The notes under the pieces: generated by a model
Database searches by the model: none
Told to the model about the DNA's origin: nothing
Seen by the model: the letters and a program-made list of their open reading frames with translations, nothing else
NCBI GenBank assembly: GCA_027056485.1
Contig: JALUKQ010000181.1
Coordinates: forward strand, 1-44,720
DNA: 44,720 bases
From: Campylobacteraceae bacterium
GTDB taxonomy: Bacteria > Campylobacterota > Campylobacteria > Campylobacterales > Sulfurovaceae
Reading direction: 5' to 3'
Shown here: positions 8,193 through 15,124 of the stretch, one piece after another
Position numbering within the stretch: the stretch's first letter is position 1
Layout: each line of letters begins with the position of its first letter
Translations under genes and position numbers: made by a program

Positions 8193-9707
8193 ATGATGAA
8201 ATTACCTTTACTTGAAAACATAGATCTTGAACCCTTTTGGAATGATGAAGTTAATAACAAGCTGGCAATGAAGCACCAGCTTCTTTTTGCAAATATAGCC
8301 AATATTCCTACAGCTATTGTCAAAAAAGATAGTTTAGCTATGGCACTTAACTATCTTTCTCAGTTAGATGTTGAGTACCCTTTAGCAGAGCTAGATGAAG
8401 AGAGTTTTGAACGTCTTTATCAGAAATTTCAAGAGATACAAACAGGTTCAGACTTTGAAAATGTTGATACCTCTACAGGTGACGATGTTATTGAAGTAGA
8501 GTCTGATTTACTTGATTTTATACGAAACTCACAAGATTTACTCTCAAATGAAGAGTCAGCACCAGTTGTAAAACTGGTCAACTCACTCTTTTTCCAAGCC
8601 ATTAAAAAAGGTGCTTCAGATATTCACATAGAGACCTTGGAGAAAAAAGGTGAAGTTCGTTTGCGTATAGATGGTGCGTTAAAAAAACATCTTGATATAG
8701 ATAAAAATGTTACAGGTTTGGTGATTTCTCGTATTAAAGTTATCTCTAACCTTGATATATCTGAAAAAAGAATTCCACAAGATGGTCGTACTCAAGTTAC
8801 TATTTCAGGAAGAACACTAGACATTAGGGTTTCTGTCTTACCAACTTATTATGGTGAGCGTGTGGTTATGAGACTTTTGATGCAGAGTGATACCATACCA
8901 ACTTTGCAAGACCTTGGGTTTACAGGTGAATTGACAGAAGATTTACATAAGCTCTTGACACACCCACATGGTATGATGCTGGTCACTGGTCCTACTGGTT
9001 CTGGTAAGTCAACCACGCTTCATGCATGTTTACAGCACATTGCCACACCAGATAAGAATATCATTACAGTAGAAGACCCTGTAGAGTACAATGCTGAAAA
9101 TGTAAATCAGATTCAGGTTAACTCAAAAGTGGGGCTAACTTTTGCAGCAGGATTACGTTCTATACTAAGACAAGATCCAGACATTATTATGGTCGGGGAG
9201 ATTAGAGATAGTGAAACAGCAGATATTGCTCTGCGTTCAGCATTAACAGGTCACCTTATGCTCTCTACTTTGCATACCAATGATGCAACATCAGCCATTT
9301 CTAGACTTATGGATATGGGAATTGAAGATTTTTTACTTACATCAACACTATTGGGTGTTTTAGCACAACGTTTAACTAGAAAATTATGTACTAAATGTAA
9401 AGAACCAACAACCTTAGCTCCTGTAGTCATGTCAGAGTTAAAACTACCTGATGTTACTTACTTTAAGGCAAAAGGTTGTACTTCTTGTGACTTTACAGGT
9501 TACCAAGGACGACAGGCAGTAGGTGAGCTCTTTATAATGGGTGATGAGGTTAAGCAGATGATAAAAGATGGTCTAAATGATCATCAAATACGAATAGAAA
9601 TGAAAAAATCAGGTATGAAAACCATTGCTGATAAGCTTAAAGATATGCTTATGGCTGGAACAACATCATATGAAGAGACAGTGCGTATTGGGATTATGGA
9701 AGATTAA
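8193..9707 (+). CDS. gspE: Type II secretion ATPase GspE
   Basis: 504 residues. The N-terminal part (about 1-125) is the GspL-binding region. The ATPase core has Walker A GPTGSGKST (about 266-274), Asp box, Walker B region DPDIIMVGEIRDSE (about 328-341) and the His box GHLMLSTLHTNDA. A C-terminal tetracysteine zinc site (CTKC about 399-402, CTSC about 429-432) followed by GYQGRQAVGE is standard for GspE/PilB. It powers pseudopilus extension from the cytoplasm. ATG 8193 and ATG 8196 are both possible. It follows gspD by 5 bases. GspE normally acts with GspF, which is not encoded next to it. Confidence 0.95.
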   Translation: MMKLPLLENIDLEPFWNDEVNNKLAMKHQLLFANIANIPTAIVKKDSLAMALNYLSQLDVEYPLAELDEESFERLYQKFQEIQTGSDFENVDTSTGDDVIEVESDLLDFIRNSQDLLSNEESAPVVKLVNSLFFQAIKKGASDIHIETLEKKGEVRLRIDGALKKHLDIDKNVTGLVISRIKVISNLDISEKRIPQDGRTQVTISGRTLDIRVSVLPTYYGERVVMRLLMQSDTIPTLQDLGFTGELTEDLHKLLTHPHGMMLVTGPTGSGKSTTLHACLQHIATPDKNIITVEDPVEYNAENVNQIQVNSKVGLTFAAGLRSILRQDPDIIMVGEIRDSETADIALRSALTGHLMLSTLHTNDATSAISRLMDMGIEDFLLTSTLLGVLAQRLTRKLCTKCKEPTTLAPVVMSELKLPDVTYFKAKGCTSCDFTGYQGRQAVGELFIMGDEVKQMIKDGLNDHQIRIEMKKSGMKTIADKLKDMLMAGTTSYEETVRIGIMED

Positions 9708-9711
9708 TAAG

Positions 9712-10290
9712 ATGTATAAACAGAAGCATTCAGCCTTTACACTTATAGAGGTACTCATATCAATTACTTTGTTATCTTTAGTGCTTATGGCACTCTATAA
9801 AAGTGCTGATATTTTACGTGATTCTAATTTGCATCTTTTTAAACACTTAGAGAAATCGAGCAATATCTTAAAGGGTAGTAAAACACTCTATATGGACTTA
9901 ATGCATGCTGACCATAATATTACTGTTGTAACAGAAGACAAACTACATCGGCTTATTATTGAAAATACAACACACTCTCTCTATGGTCAAGGAGCTGCAA
10001 AAGTAACTTGGTTAGTTACAAAAGAGGATAACTCTCTGCTTCGTATAGAAGGTGGAGAGTACTCCATACCTCTTAGAGGTGAACAACGTGTAGAAGTAGA
10101 CTTGGTCTCTAAAGACATTGAGATATTTAAAGTTTATAAGAGTAAAAAGAAAGATAAAGTTTTAGCTATTATCCAAACCAAAGGTCAAGAAGCTCAAACT
10201 TTTATGGTTCAAAATATTCCTCTACGTCCTGTTGATAGCAATCTTACAACTCCTCCTAATCCTACTGCTCCCTCAGTTCCAAAAAAATAA
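9712..10290 (+). CDS. gspJ: Type II secretion minor pseudopilin, GspJ-like
   Basis: 192 residues from ATG 9712, four bases after the gspE stop. MYKQKHSA|FTLIEVLISITLLSL is a prepilin leader with Ala at -1 and Glu at mature position 5. The soluble part is about 160 residues, the usual size of GspJ, and ends in a Pro/Thr-rich tail. Longer in-frame versions reach back into gspE and are rejected because they would bury the leader. It is the last gene of the plus-strand arm. Confidence 0.7.
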   Translation: MYKQKHSAFTLIEVLISITLLSLVLMALYKSADILRDSNLHLFKHLEKSSNILKGSKTLYMDLMHADHNITVVTEDKLHRLIIENTTHSLYGQGAAKVTWLVTKEDNSLLRIEGGEYSIPLRGEQRVEVDLVSKDIEIFKVYKSKKKDKVLAIIQTKGQEAQTFMVQNIPLRPVDSNLTTPPNPTAPSVPKK

Positions 10291-10477
10291 TATATTAAAA
10301 AAATAAATTAGTTTTATAGTTTAAGATTAAATTAATTTTAAGCTTAACTACACTATAATACACATAGAAACAATTAATAATATATTTAAATTATAGTTCT
10401 AGTAATTATTACATATAAAATAATTAAATAATCGTTTAAATTACTAGGAGTTTGATTTTTAGAAGGCAACATAAATA
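10291..10477 (+). promoter_or_regulatory. AT-rich leader with promoter candidate for the exosortase-like gene
   Basis: The 187-base gap is almost wholly A/T. TATAAT at 10354-10359 is a good -10, with no clear -35. A 9-base inverted repeat, CTAGTAATT at 10399-10407 and AATTACTAG at 10439-10447, flanks 31 bases; its right arm runs into AGGAG at 10446-10450, 27 bases before the ATG and too far to be its ribosome binding site. The nearer AGAAGG at 10461 is 11-12 bases before the ATG. Confidence 0.4.
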
Positions 10478-10960
10478 ATGAAAAATTTTTTATTGAGTTA
10501 CTGGTTAGGTATTGCCCTGTTGTTTGGAGTTTTTTATTGGGACTTATCACCTTTAAGTTCTACTATTAATTCATTGCAAACAAATCTAACGGCATACCTT
10601 ACATCATTATCATTGATTGATAATATGATGGAAGAGCATCGTATATTAATCAATGCACACTATTCGTTAGTTATCGAAAAAGCATGTAATGGTATGATTC
10701 CATATCTGTTTTTTTTGGCATCTATTATCGCTTTCCCTTCAACCCTTATGCATAAGGTAAAATGGGCAATTATGGGTTATATATTTATATCCCTGATGAA
10801 TGTTTTTAGAATCTGGTTTGTAACACAACTGGTTCTTCAAGAACGTCAAAACTTCTCTTTAGCACATGACTACTTAGGTAATGGGCTTTTGATAGTAACT
10901 GGTTTACTTCTCTTTACTTGGTTTGTAAAAAGCCGAAAAAGGGGAAGTTCTCCCTTATAA
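10478..10960 (+). CDS. Small exosortase/archaeosortase-family transmembrane protein
   Basis: 160 residues, about four membrane helices. The three conserved residues of exosortase/archaeosortase transpeptidases are in order: Cys70 in EKACNGM, Arg111 in NVFRIWF, and His130 in LAHDYLGN. The N-x2-R-I segment and the HD(Y)xG segment follow the family pattern closely. Family members cut C-terminal sorting tails of exported proteins in the membrane and are thought to transfer them to a lipid or sugar. This protein is much shorter than typical proteobacterial exosortases and lacks an EpsI-like extension; small XrtH-like forms are nearer in size. No PEP-CTERM-like target is seen in the window. It stands between the T2SS operon and a convergent histidine kinase gene, which it overlaps by 6 bases. 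Confidence 0.75.
   Translation: MKNFLLSYWLGIALLFGVFYWDLSPLSSTINSLQTNLTAYLTSLSLIDNMMEEHRILINAHYSLVIEKACNGMIPYLFFLASIIAFPSTLMHKVKWAIMGYIFISLMNVFRIWFVTQLVLQERQNFSLAHDYLGNGLLIVTGLLLFTWFVKSRKRGSSPL
10936..10956 (-). terminator. Candidate Rho-independent terminator of the histidine kinase gene
   Basis: Read on the minus strand, AAGGGA, a 6-base loop and CCCCTT form a short stem followed by a run of T. It begins at the kinase stop codon and lies inside the 3' end of the exosortase-like gene. Confidence 0.4.
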
Positions 10961-12097
10961 AATGAGAGATGCTAAAACACCATCTTTATGATTTTCTAAA
11001 ATCAACTTACCACCAATAGAATCTTCTACAATCATCTTAGACATATAGAGTCCTACACCTGTTCCATCACTTTTAAACTTTGTAGTAAAATAGGGTTCAA
11101 AAATTCTATCCATAATATCTTCATCTATTCCACCTCCATTATCTTGAATACAGATTTTTAATTCATTTTCAATTTGGGTAAAGTTGACAATGACCTGAGG
11201 ATTTTTCACACCATTACTTGCTACAGCATCCCGTGAGTTATTAAGTAAAATCATAATAACTTGCATCAACTCATTTCTGTAACTACAAATTTGAGTATCT
11301 CTATTTTTTGTTTTATCTATTAGCTCTACTTGTGCATCTATAAAGGAGTCTTTAACAAATTTAATGGATTCTTTAATAGCATCAGAGACAAAAAACAACT
11401 CTTTCTCTTTAGTAGGAGAGAAAAAATTTCTAAAGTCATCAATAGTACTACTCATCTTATGAATATATTGCCCTGATTCCTCTTTAAACTCAAGAATCTC
11501 TTCTCGTGTTAATCCCTCTTTTTCATCAAAGTCCATCATAAGTACTGTATGTAAAGCAGAAAGAGAATTGAGTGGTTGTCTCCACTGATGGGCAATGTTG
11601 GCAATCATTTCACCCATAGAGGCCATTTTAGAGTTTTGAATAAGAATCTTTTGTTTCTCTTCAACTTTTTTAATATGAGCTTGTAGCTCTTTTTTATACT
11701 CTTCTATTTCTGTAATATCGGTGAGTGTTATGGAGAATAGGTTTTCATCAAGTCTCTGTTCATTAATGGTGATTCTAAAGAGATGGATTTTCCCATCTAC
11801 AGCTTCTATCTTTGCTATGTCAGGGGTGTTTTCTCTGTTGTTTAGCATCTCATTAATCCAGAGTCCTCCATTAATTCTCTTATGTAAAAAGCCATCTTCT
11901 TTTATAAAGAATTCACAAATACATTCATGCTCTTTACTGAACTCATCAATAGTTTTGTAGCCTAAGAAATTGAGCATGGCTTGATTGGCTTTTTTTAGCT
12001 CTTGCCCATCAGTTAAGAGAAGTATATTCTCTTGGGAGTCTAAAATGAATTGAATATACTCTCCATTCTTACTCATGAGTAACTCATTTTCTGACAT
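10955..12097 (-). CDS. PAS-domain sensor histidine kinase
   Basis: 380 residues, no membrane segment, so probably cytoplasmic. A PAS-like region (about 15-130) and a coiled coil (130-160) lead into the H-box MGEMIANIAHQWRQPLNSL with phospho-acceptor His170. The ATPase domain has an N box (LLNNSRDAVAS), G1 (DNGGGIDEDI) and G2 (GTGVGLYMSK). The HQWRQPL form of the H-box is frequent in Campylobacterota kinases. ATG 12097 has AAGGAT 8 bases upstream. It is divergent from the response regulator at 12240, its likely partner. The signal is unknown. Confidence 0.92.
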   Translation of the reverse strand: MSENELLMSKNGEYIQFILDSQENILLLTDGQELKKANQAMLNFLGYKTIDEFSKEHECICEFFIKEDGFLHKRINGGLWINEMLNNRENTPDIAKIEAVDGKIHLFRITINEQRLDENLFSITLTDITEIEEYKKELQAHIKKVEEKQKILIQNSKMASMGEMIANIAHQWRQPLNSLSALHTVLMMDFDEKEGLTREEILEFKEESGQYIHKMSSTIDDFRNFFSPTKEKELFFVSDAIKESIKFVKDSFIDAQVELIDKTKNRDTQICSYRNELMQVIMILLNNSRDAVASNGVKNPQVIVNFTQIENELKICIQDNGGGIDEDIMDRIFEPYFTTKFKSDGTGVGLYMSKMIVEDSIGGKLILENHKDGVLASLIL

Positions 12098-12202
12098 CTA
12101 TTTTATCCTTATTTTTAATTTTAGTGTAATCTTAGTGATTATAGCCAATAGAGGTTAAATATATATTTGTAATTTTAGTGAAAAAATTTAATAGTTTTTT
12201 GT

Positions 12203-12208
12203 TATAAT
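12203..12208 (+). promoter_or_regulatory. -10 element for the response regulator operon
   Basis: TATAAT lies 32 bases before the ATG at 12240, in the 142-base divergent gap with the kinase gene. No convincing -35 is visible. AAAGG at about 12226 serves as ribosome binding site. Confidence 0.45.
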
Positions 12209-12239
12209 TAATTATTATTATATAAAAGGTATACCCATT

Positions 12240-12644
12240 ATGTATTTAAACGATACCACTGTACTCTATATTGAAGATGACCTCTCTACTCAAAAGCTAA
12301 TTGCCAAAATTTTAAAAAAGCATTGTAAAGAGGTTTTTGTAGCCAATGATGGAGAAGAGGGATTAGAACTCTATAAAAAGCTACAACCTAATATTGTGCT
12401 TAGTGATATTGTTATGCCAAACATGAATGGTATAGAGATGAGTGAACATATTCGAAAATTTAAACCCAAACAAATCATTGCTCTTTTTACAGCTTATAAT
12501 GAACCTGAATTTAAGTCACGAGCATCAGAGTTAAATATTGATGCATATATTATGAAACCTTTTGATGAAAAACAGTTTTTTACTTCCTTAAATTATTTAG
12601 CCATGGCATTTCATACCAATTTAGATATAAAAAATAAGTTATAG
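12240..12644 (+). CDS. Single-domain response regulator (CheY-like receiver)
   Basis: 134 residues, only a receiver domain. Acidic pocket residues Asp13/Asp14, phospho-acceptor Asp56 in NIVLSDIVMPNMNG, Thr in LFTAYNE and Lys in IMKPFDEKQ are all present. There is no output domain. The gene ends directly against the next start, so the two are co-translated. The kinase at 10955-12097 is the probable phosphodonor because it is divergent and adjacent. Confidence 0.93.
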   Translation: MYLNDTTVLYIEDDLSTQKLIAKILKKHCKEVFVANDGEEGLELYKKLQPNIVLSDIVMPNMNGIEMSEHIRKFKPKQIIALFTAYNEPEFKSRASELNIDAYIMKPFDEKQFFTSLNYLAMAFHTNLDIKNKL

Positions 12645-13283
12645 ATGTCAATAGAAAATAAAGAAGATTTTAGGCTAGGAGCCTCCTATACTATTGGTTC
12701 ATATATATTACCTGGTGAACCTATTGATACCATTCAGCAATATGTAGATGGGAAAATTAAACTTACAGTAGCCCCATGTGATGAGATAGTTAAAGCTATA
12801 AAAGCAAAAAAGCTTGATTTGGGTTTTATAGAGTCACCGATTTTGGATGATGACTTAACTTATCAAGAGTGGATGGATGATGAGTTGATTATTTGCTCTA
12901 AAAAGGAGTTGCCTAGTTCACTATATAGAGATGATTTGAAGAATTGTCGTTTAATTTGTCGGGAAAAAGATTCATTAAGCCGAGAGTTTATTCAGACATT
13001 TCTAAAAAATCAAGGATTATCACATGATGATTTTTATGCTATCTCTGAGGTTGATAATCCAACAGCAATTATACAGAGCATTAAGTGGTCACGTCCCTCT
13101 GCATCTATTACCTCTGTAGCTATTGTCTCAAAAATTGCAATAGAGTATGAGTTGAAGTATAATGACCTCTACGGGTCTACTATTAATGACACAGCTATCG
13201 TTCGAAAATTTTATATACTTTATAGTGAAGAGTCAGAGTATATAGATATGATTAAGAAAATTTCTCAAGAGCTAATGAACTAA
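12645..13283 (+). CDS. Stand-alone LysR-type substrate-binding domain protein
   Basis: 212 residues. It begins straight in the effector-binding fold: RLGASYTIGSYILP, then AIKAKKLDLGFIESPI and DDELIICSKKELP, all regular landmarks of LysR regulatory domains. The N-terminal winged helix (about 60 residues plus linker) is missing, and the bases upstream are the receiver gene, so nothing has been lost by frameshift in place. There is no signal peptide, so it is a cytoplasmic ligand sensor. It has no DNA-binding part and may bind or modulate the kinase or receiver; this is inference. It overlaps the convergent nuclease gene by 12 bases. Confidence 0.75.
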   Translation: MSIENKEDFRLGASYTIGSYILPGEPIDTIQQYVDGKIKLTVAPCDEIVKAIKAKKLDLGFIESPILDDDLTYQEWMDDELIICSKKELPSSLYRDDLKNCRLICREKDSLSREFIQTFLKNQGLSHDDFYAISEVDNPTAIIQSIKWSRPSASITSVAIVSKIAIEYELKYNDLYGSTINDTAIVRKFYILYSEESEYIDMIKKISQELMN

Positions 13284-14822
13284 TTCAACTCTCCACTCTT
13301 GATTTTGGGTTCCTCTAACTTTTTTATGAAAACTTTGCAGTTTTGTTCCATCTTTGGTTTTTTTATACTTTATATCTAAAACATTGAGTGACCACTTACT
13401 AACAATAAAAACGTAACCTTTATCTTCAGAGCTTTCTAGTTTCCACTCTTGATGGTCATTTTTACGGCTTCTTTTTTTGTTTAAAATAATTTTACCACCA
13501 TCGTTACTGTCACTATCTTTTATCTCTATTACTTTCCCTGTTTTAGGGTTTTCTATAAAAAAGTACTCTTTTTGTTTGTTGGCTTTGGTAAATATCCATT
13601 GTTGATTTGGGTTGTCTTTATCTGATTTTTCTATGATGATTTCATCTTTATGATTTATGCTTATAGCAATATCTGCTAATTTGGATATGAGCATAAATTT
13701 TTTGCTATCAATAGGCTCTTTTTTTTCTTCTAAATTTTTCTCTTCTATATCTTTTTCGCTCTTTTCTATTTCATTTTTTGCTTTTTTACGTCGATAGATG
13801 ACAAAAAGAGACATAACCATAAGTAGACCACTAGCTATAGGAGCAGAGAGTTTATCGAGTATAAAGCTGTATTTGTTAGATAGTTCTTGTTGAACCTCTT
13901 CATAATCAGTGGAGATATCCTTTTTAAGTTCTCCTAACTGTTCTATCTTTTTATAGTTTGTAACATAAAGGTTCTCATCGCCTTGAAGCTTTTTAACTAT
14001 CTGATTTTTCTCTTTCTCCCAAGAGCTTACGGGGTCGATATTATTCCACGCGATGAGCATCTTCTCTTGTGTTTTACTAATACGTAGCCCGTAACGGTCT
14101 CTCATGTAGAAGTAGGTTCTAGCAATATCCCCAAAAACACTTTCTTGAGGTTCTGCTTTTTTATTAGAAAAAGCTATCTCCATATTAACTTTGCCATAGA
14201 GACGTTTTTCTCCTTCTATCATGCCATACTTGAAGTTACTTCTGTCCCCATTTATTTCTCCTATTGCTGGAACGAGATTATGCATGTCAGCTTCCATCTG
14301 CTTGAATTTGCTGTTGGTGTTTCTACATGTCATACGTCCACCATTTTGCCAACAACGTAGCTGATGTCCAAAGTGCCATGCAGGAACCACATGCTCCCAC
14401 TCTATACGCTCTGAACGATTTTTATTTTTTCGGTATTTAAAGCCACATGTTTTATGTATAGGAATAAGCTTTTTTTCTTTTACCGTATAGTCACAGTTCG
14501 AATAGAATGCTTTTTGATGTTTGGAGTAGACTTTTGTAGCGAGTAGACGTTTAGATCTTCCAAAAGAGTATGTTTGTCCTGTTGCTGTAAAGGGTATATC
14601 TTCTATTGTCGCAACATCTTCATCGAAAAGATCCCCATCTTGTTGCATGTAGTATTCATGACCATTAACCATAATCTTTTTTAACAGTTCACCTGTTTGG
14701 GAGGTAAAAAAAACATCGACATCAGAACGGTCAAAAAATTTCTGTGGTTCATAGTTTTCATAGCTCTCTTGAGCGATTAGAAAGTTAAAAGTAAGTATTA
14801 AAAGAGGTATTATTTTTTGCAT
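13272..14822 (-). CDS. Endonuclease I-family nuclease with membrane helix and C-terminal ricin-type beta-trefoil
   Basis: 516 residues. Signal peptide MQKIIPLLILTFNFLIAQ; endonuclease I (EndA/NucM, beta-beta-alpha metal) domain about 85-265 with RIEWEHVVPAWHFG (catalytic His144) and ADMHNLVPAIGEINGDRS (Asn182); six or so cysteines in this domain. A coiled coil (270-320) leads to a membrane helix (about 327-343, PIASGLLMVMSLFVIY) followed by RRKKAK and a Lys/Glu linker. Residues 375-516 form a ricin-like trefoil with three QxW motifs (QQW 407-409, QEW 458-460, QEW 508-510). By the positive-inside rule the nuclease faces the periplasm and the trefoil the cytoplasm, which is odd for a lectin-like domain. 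Ordinary EndA is about 230 residues and lacks the anchor and trefoil. Target and role are unknown. Confidence 0.85.
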   Translation of the reverse strand: MQKIIPLLILTFNFLIAQESYENYEPQKFFDRSDVDVFFTSQTGELLKKIMVNGHEYYMQQDGDLFDEDVATIEDIPFTATGQTYSFGRSKRLLATKVYSKHQKAFYSNCDYTVKEKKLIPIHKTCGFKYRKNKNRSERIEWEHVVPAWHFGHQLRCWQNGGRMTCRNTNSKFKQMEADMHNLVPAIGEINGDRSNFKYGMIEGEKRLYGKVNMEIAFSNKKAEPQESVFGDIARTYFYMRDRYGLRISKTQEKMLIAWNNIDPVSSWEKEKNQIVKKLQGDENLYVTNYKKIEQLGELKKDISTDYEEVQQELSNKYSFILDKLSAPIASGLLMVMSLFVIYRRKKAKNEIEKSEKDIEEKNLEEKKEPIDSKKFMLISKLADIAISINHKDEIIIEKSDKDNPNQQWIFTKANKQKEYFFIENPKTGKVIEIKDSDSNDGGKIILNKKRSRKNDHQEWKLESSEDKGYVFIVSKWSLNVLDIKYKKTKDGTKLQSFHKKVRGTQNQEWRVELVH

Positions 14823-14827
14823 TATCC

Positions 14828-14833
14828 ATTATA
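14828..14833 (-). promoter_or_regulatory. Extended -10 element abutting the nuclease gene start
   Basis: On the minus strand, TGTTATAAT forms an extended -10 whose expected transcription start falls at or within 1-3 bases of the ATG at 14822. No ribosome binding site lies between, so the mRNA may be leaderless. Confidence 0.4.
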
Positions 14834-14877
14834 ACACAGGAATTTTAATTATTAATCCATTGTTAATCTATTGTTTT

Positions 14878-14883
14878 TATAAT
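14878..14883 (+). promoter_or_regulatory. -10 element for the DUF350/polyamine operon
   Basis: TATAAT lies 34 bases before the ATG at 14912. TTGTTA-like hexamers are nearby but not at ideal spacing. A second AT-rich TATAAA is closer to the start. AGGA at about 14901 is the ribosome binding site. Confidence 0.35.
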
Positions 14884-14911
14884 TACATATATTATAAAAT
14901 AGGAATAAAAT

Positions 14912-15124
14912 ATGGAAACATTTCAACTAACAGGCATGATATCGGCACTGGTCTATGCAACTTTAGGGATTGCTGTCTTTTTCTTGGTTTTAAGTCTTAT
15001 AGAAGTTGTTACCAAATATTCAGTCAATAAAAAAATTACTGAAGAAAACAATATTGCATTGGCTATTGTTTTAGGAGCAATTATTCTCTCTTTAGGACTT
15101 ATTATCTCAGCAGCGATTCGTTAA
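14912..15124 (+). CDS. DUF350-family small membrane protein
   Basis: 70 residues with two membrane helices (about 10-33 and 48-68) joined by a short charged loop (EVVTKYSVNKKITEENN). The spacing and the N-x-A-L-A-I-V-L-G-A start of the second helix fit the DUF350 (YjfL) family. DUF350 genes recur beside polyamine synthase and amidoligase genes in many bacteria, which agrees with the next two genes. Its stop overlaps the next ATG by one base (TAATG), so translation is coupled. Biochemical function is unknown; a membrane scaffold for polyamine chemistry is inference. Confidence 0.7.
   Translation: METFQLTGMISALVYATLGIAVFFLVLSLIEVVTKYSVNKKITEENNIALAIVLGAIILSLGLIISAAIR

Noticed and set aside
898-10290. 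Type IV pilus locus instead of T2SS
   Set aside because: The secretin with N-terminal repeats, a PDZ-bearing GspC, GspK without Glu5 and calcium-loop GspG favour T2SS; no pilT or major pilin is present.
10451-10477. Short leader peptide before the exosortase-like gene
   Set aside because: A TTG after AGGAG gives only a few codons and the spacing is one base, too tight to support translation.
12645-13283. Frameshifted full LysR regulator
   Set aside because: The sequence directly upstream codes for a complete receiver domain with its own stop, so no lost helix-turn-helix is there.
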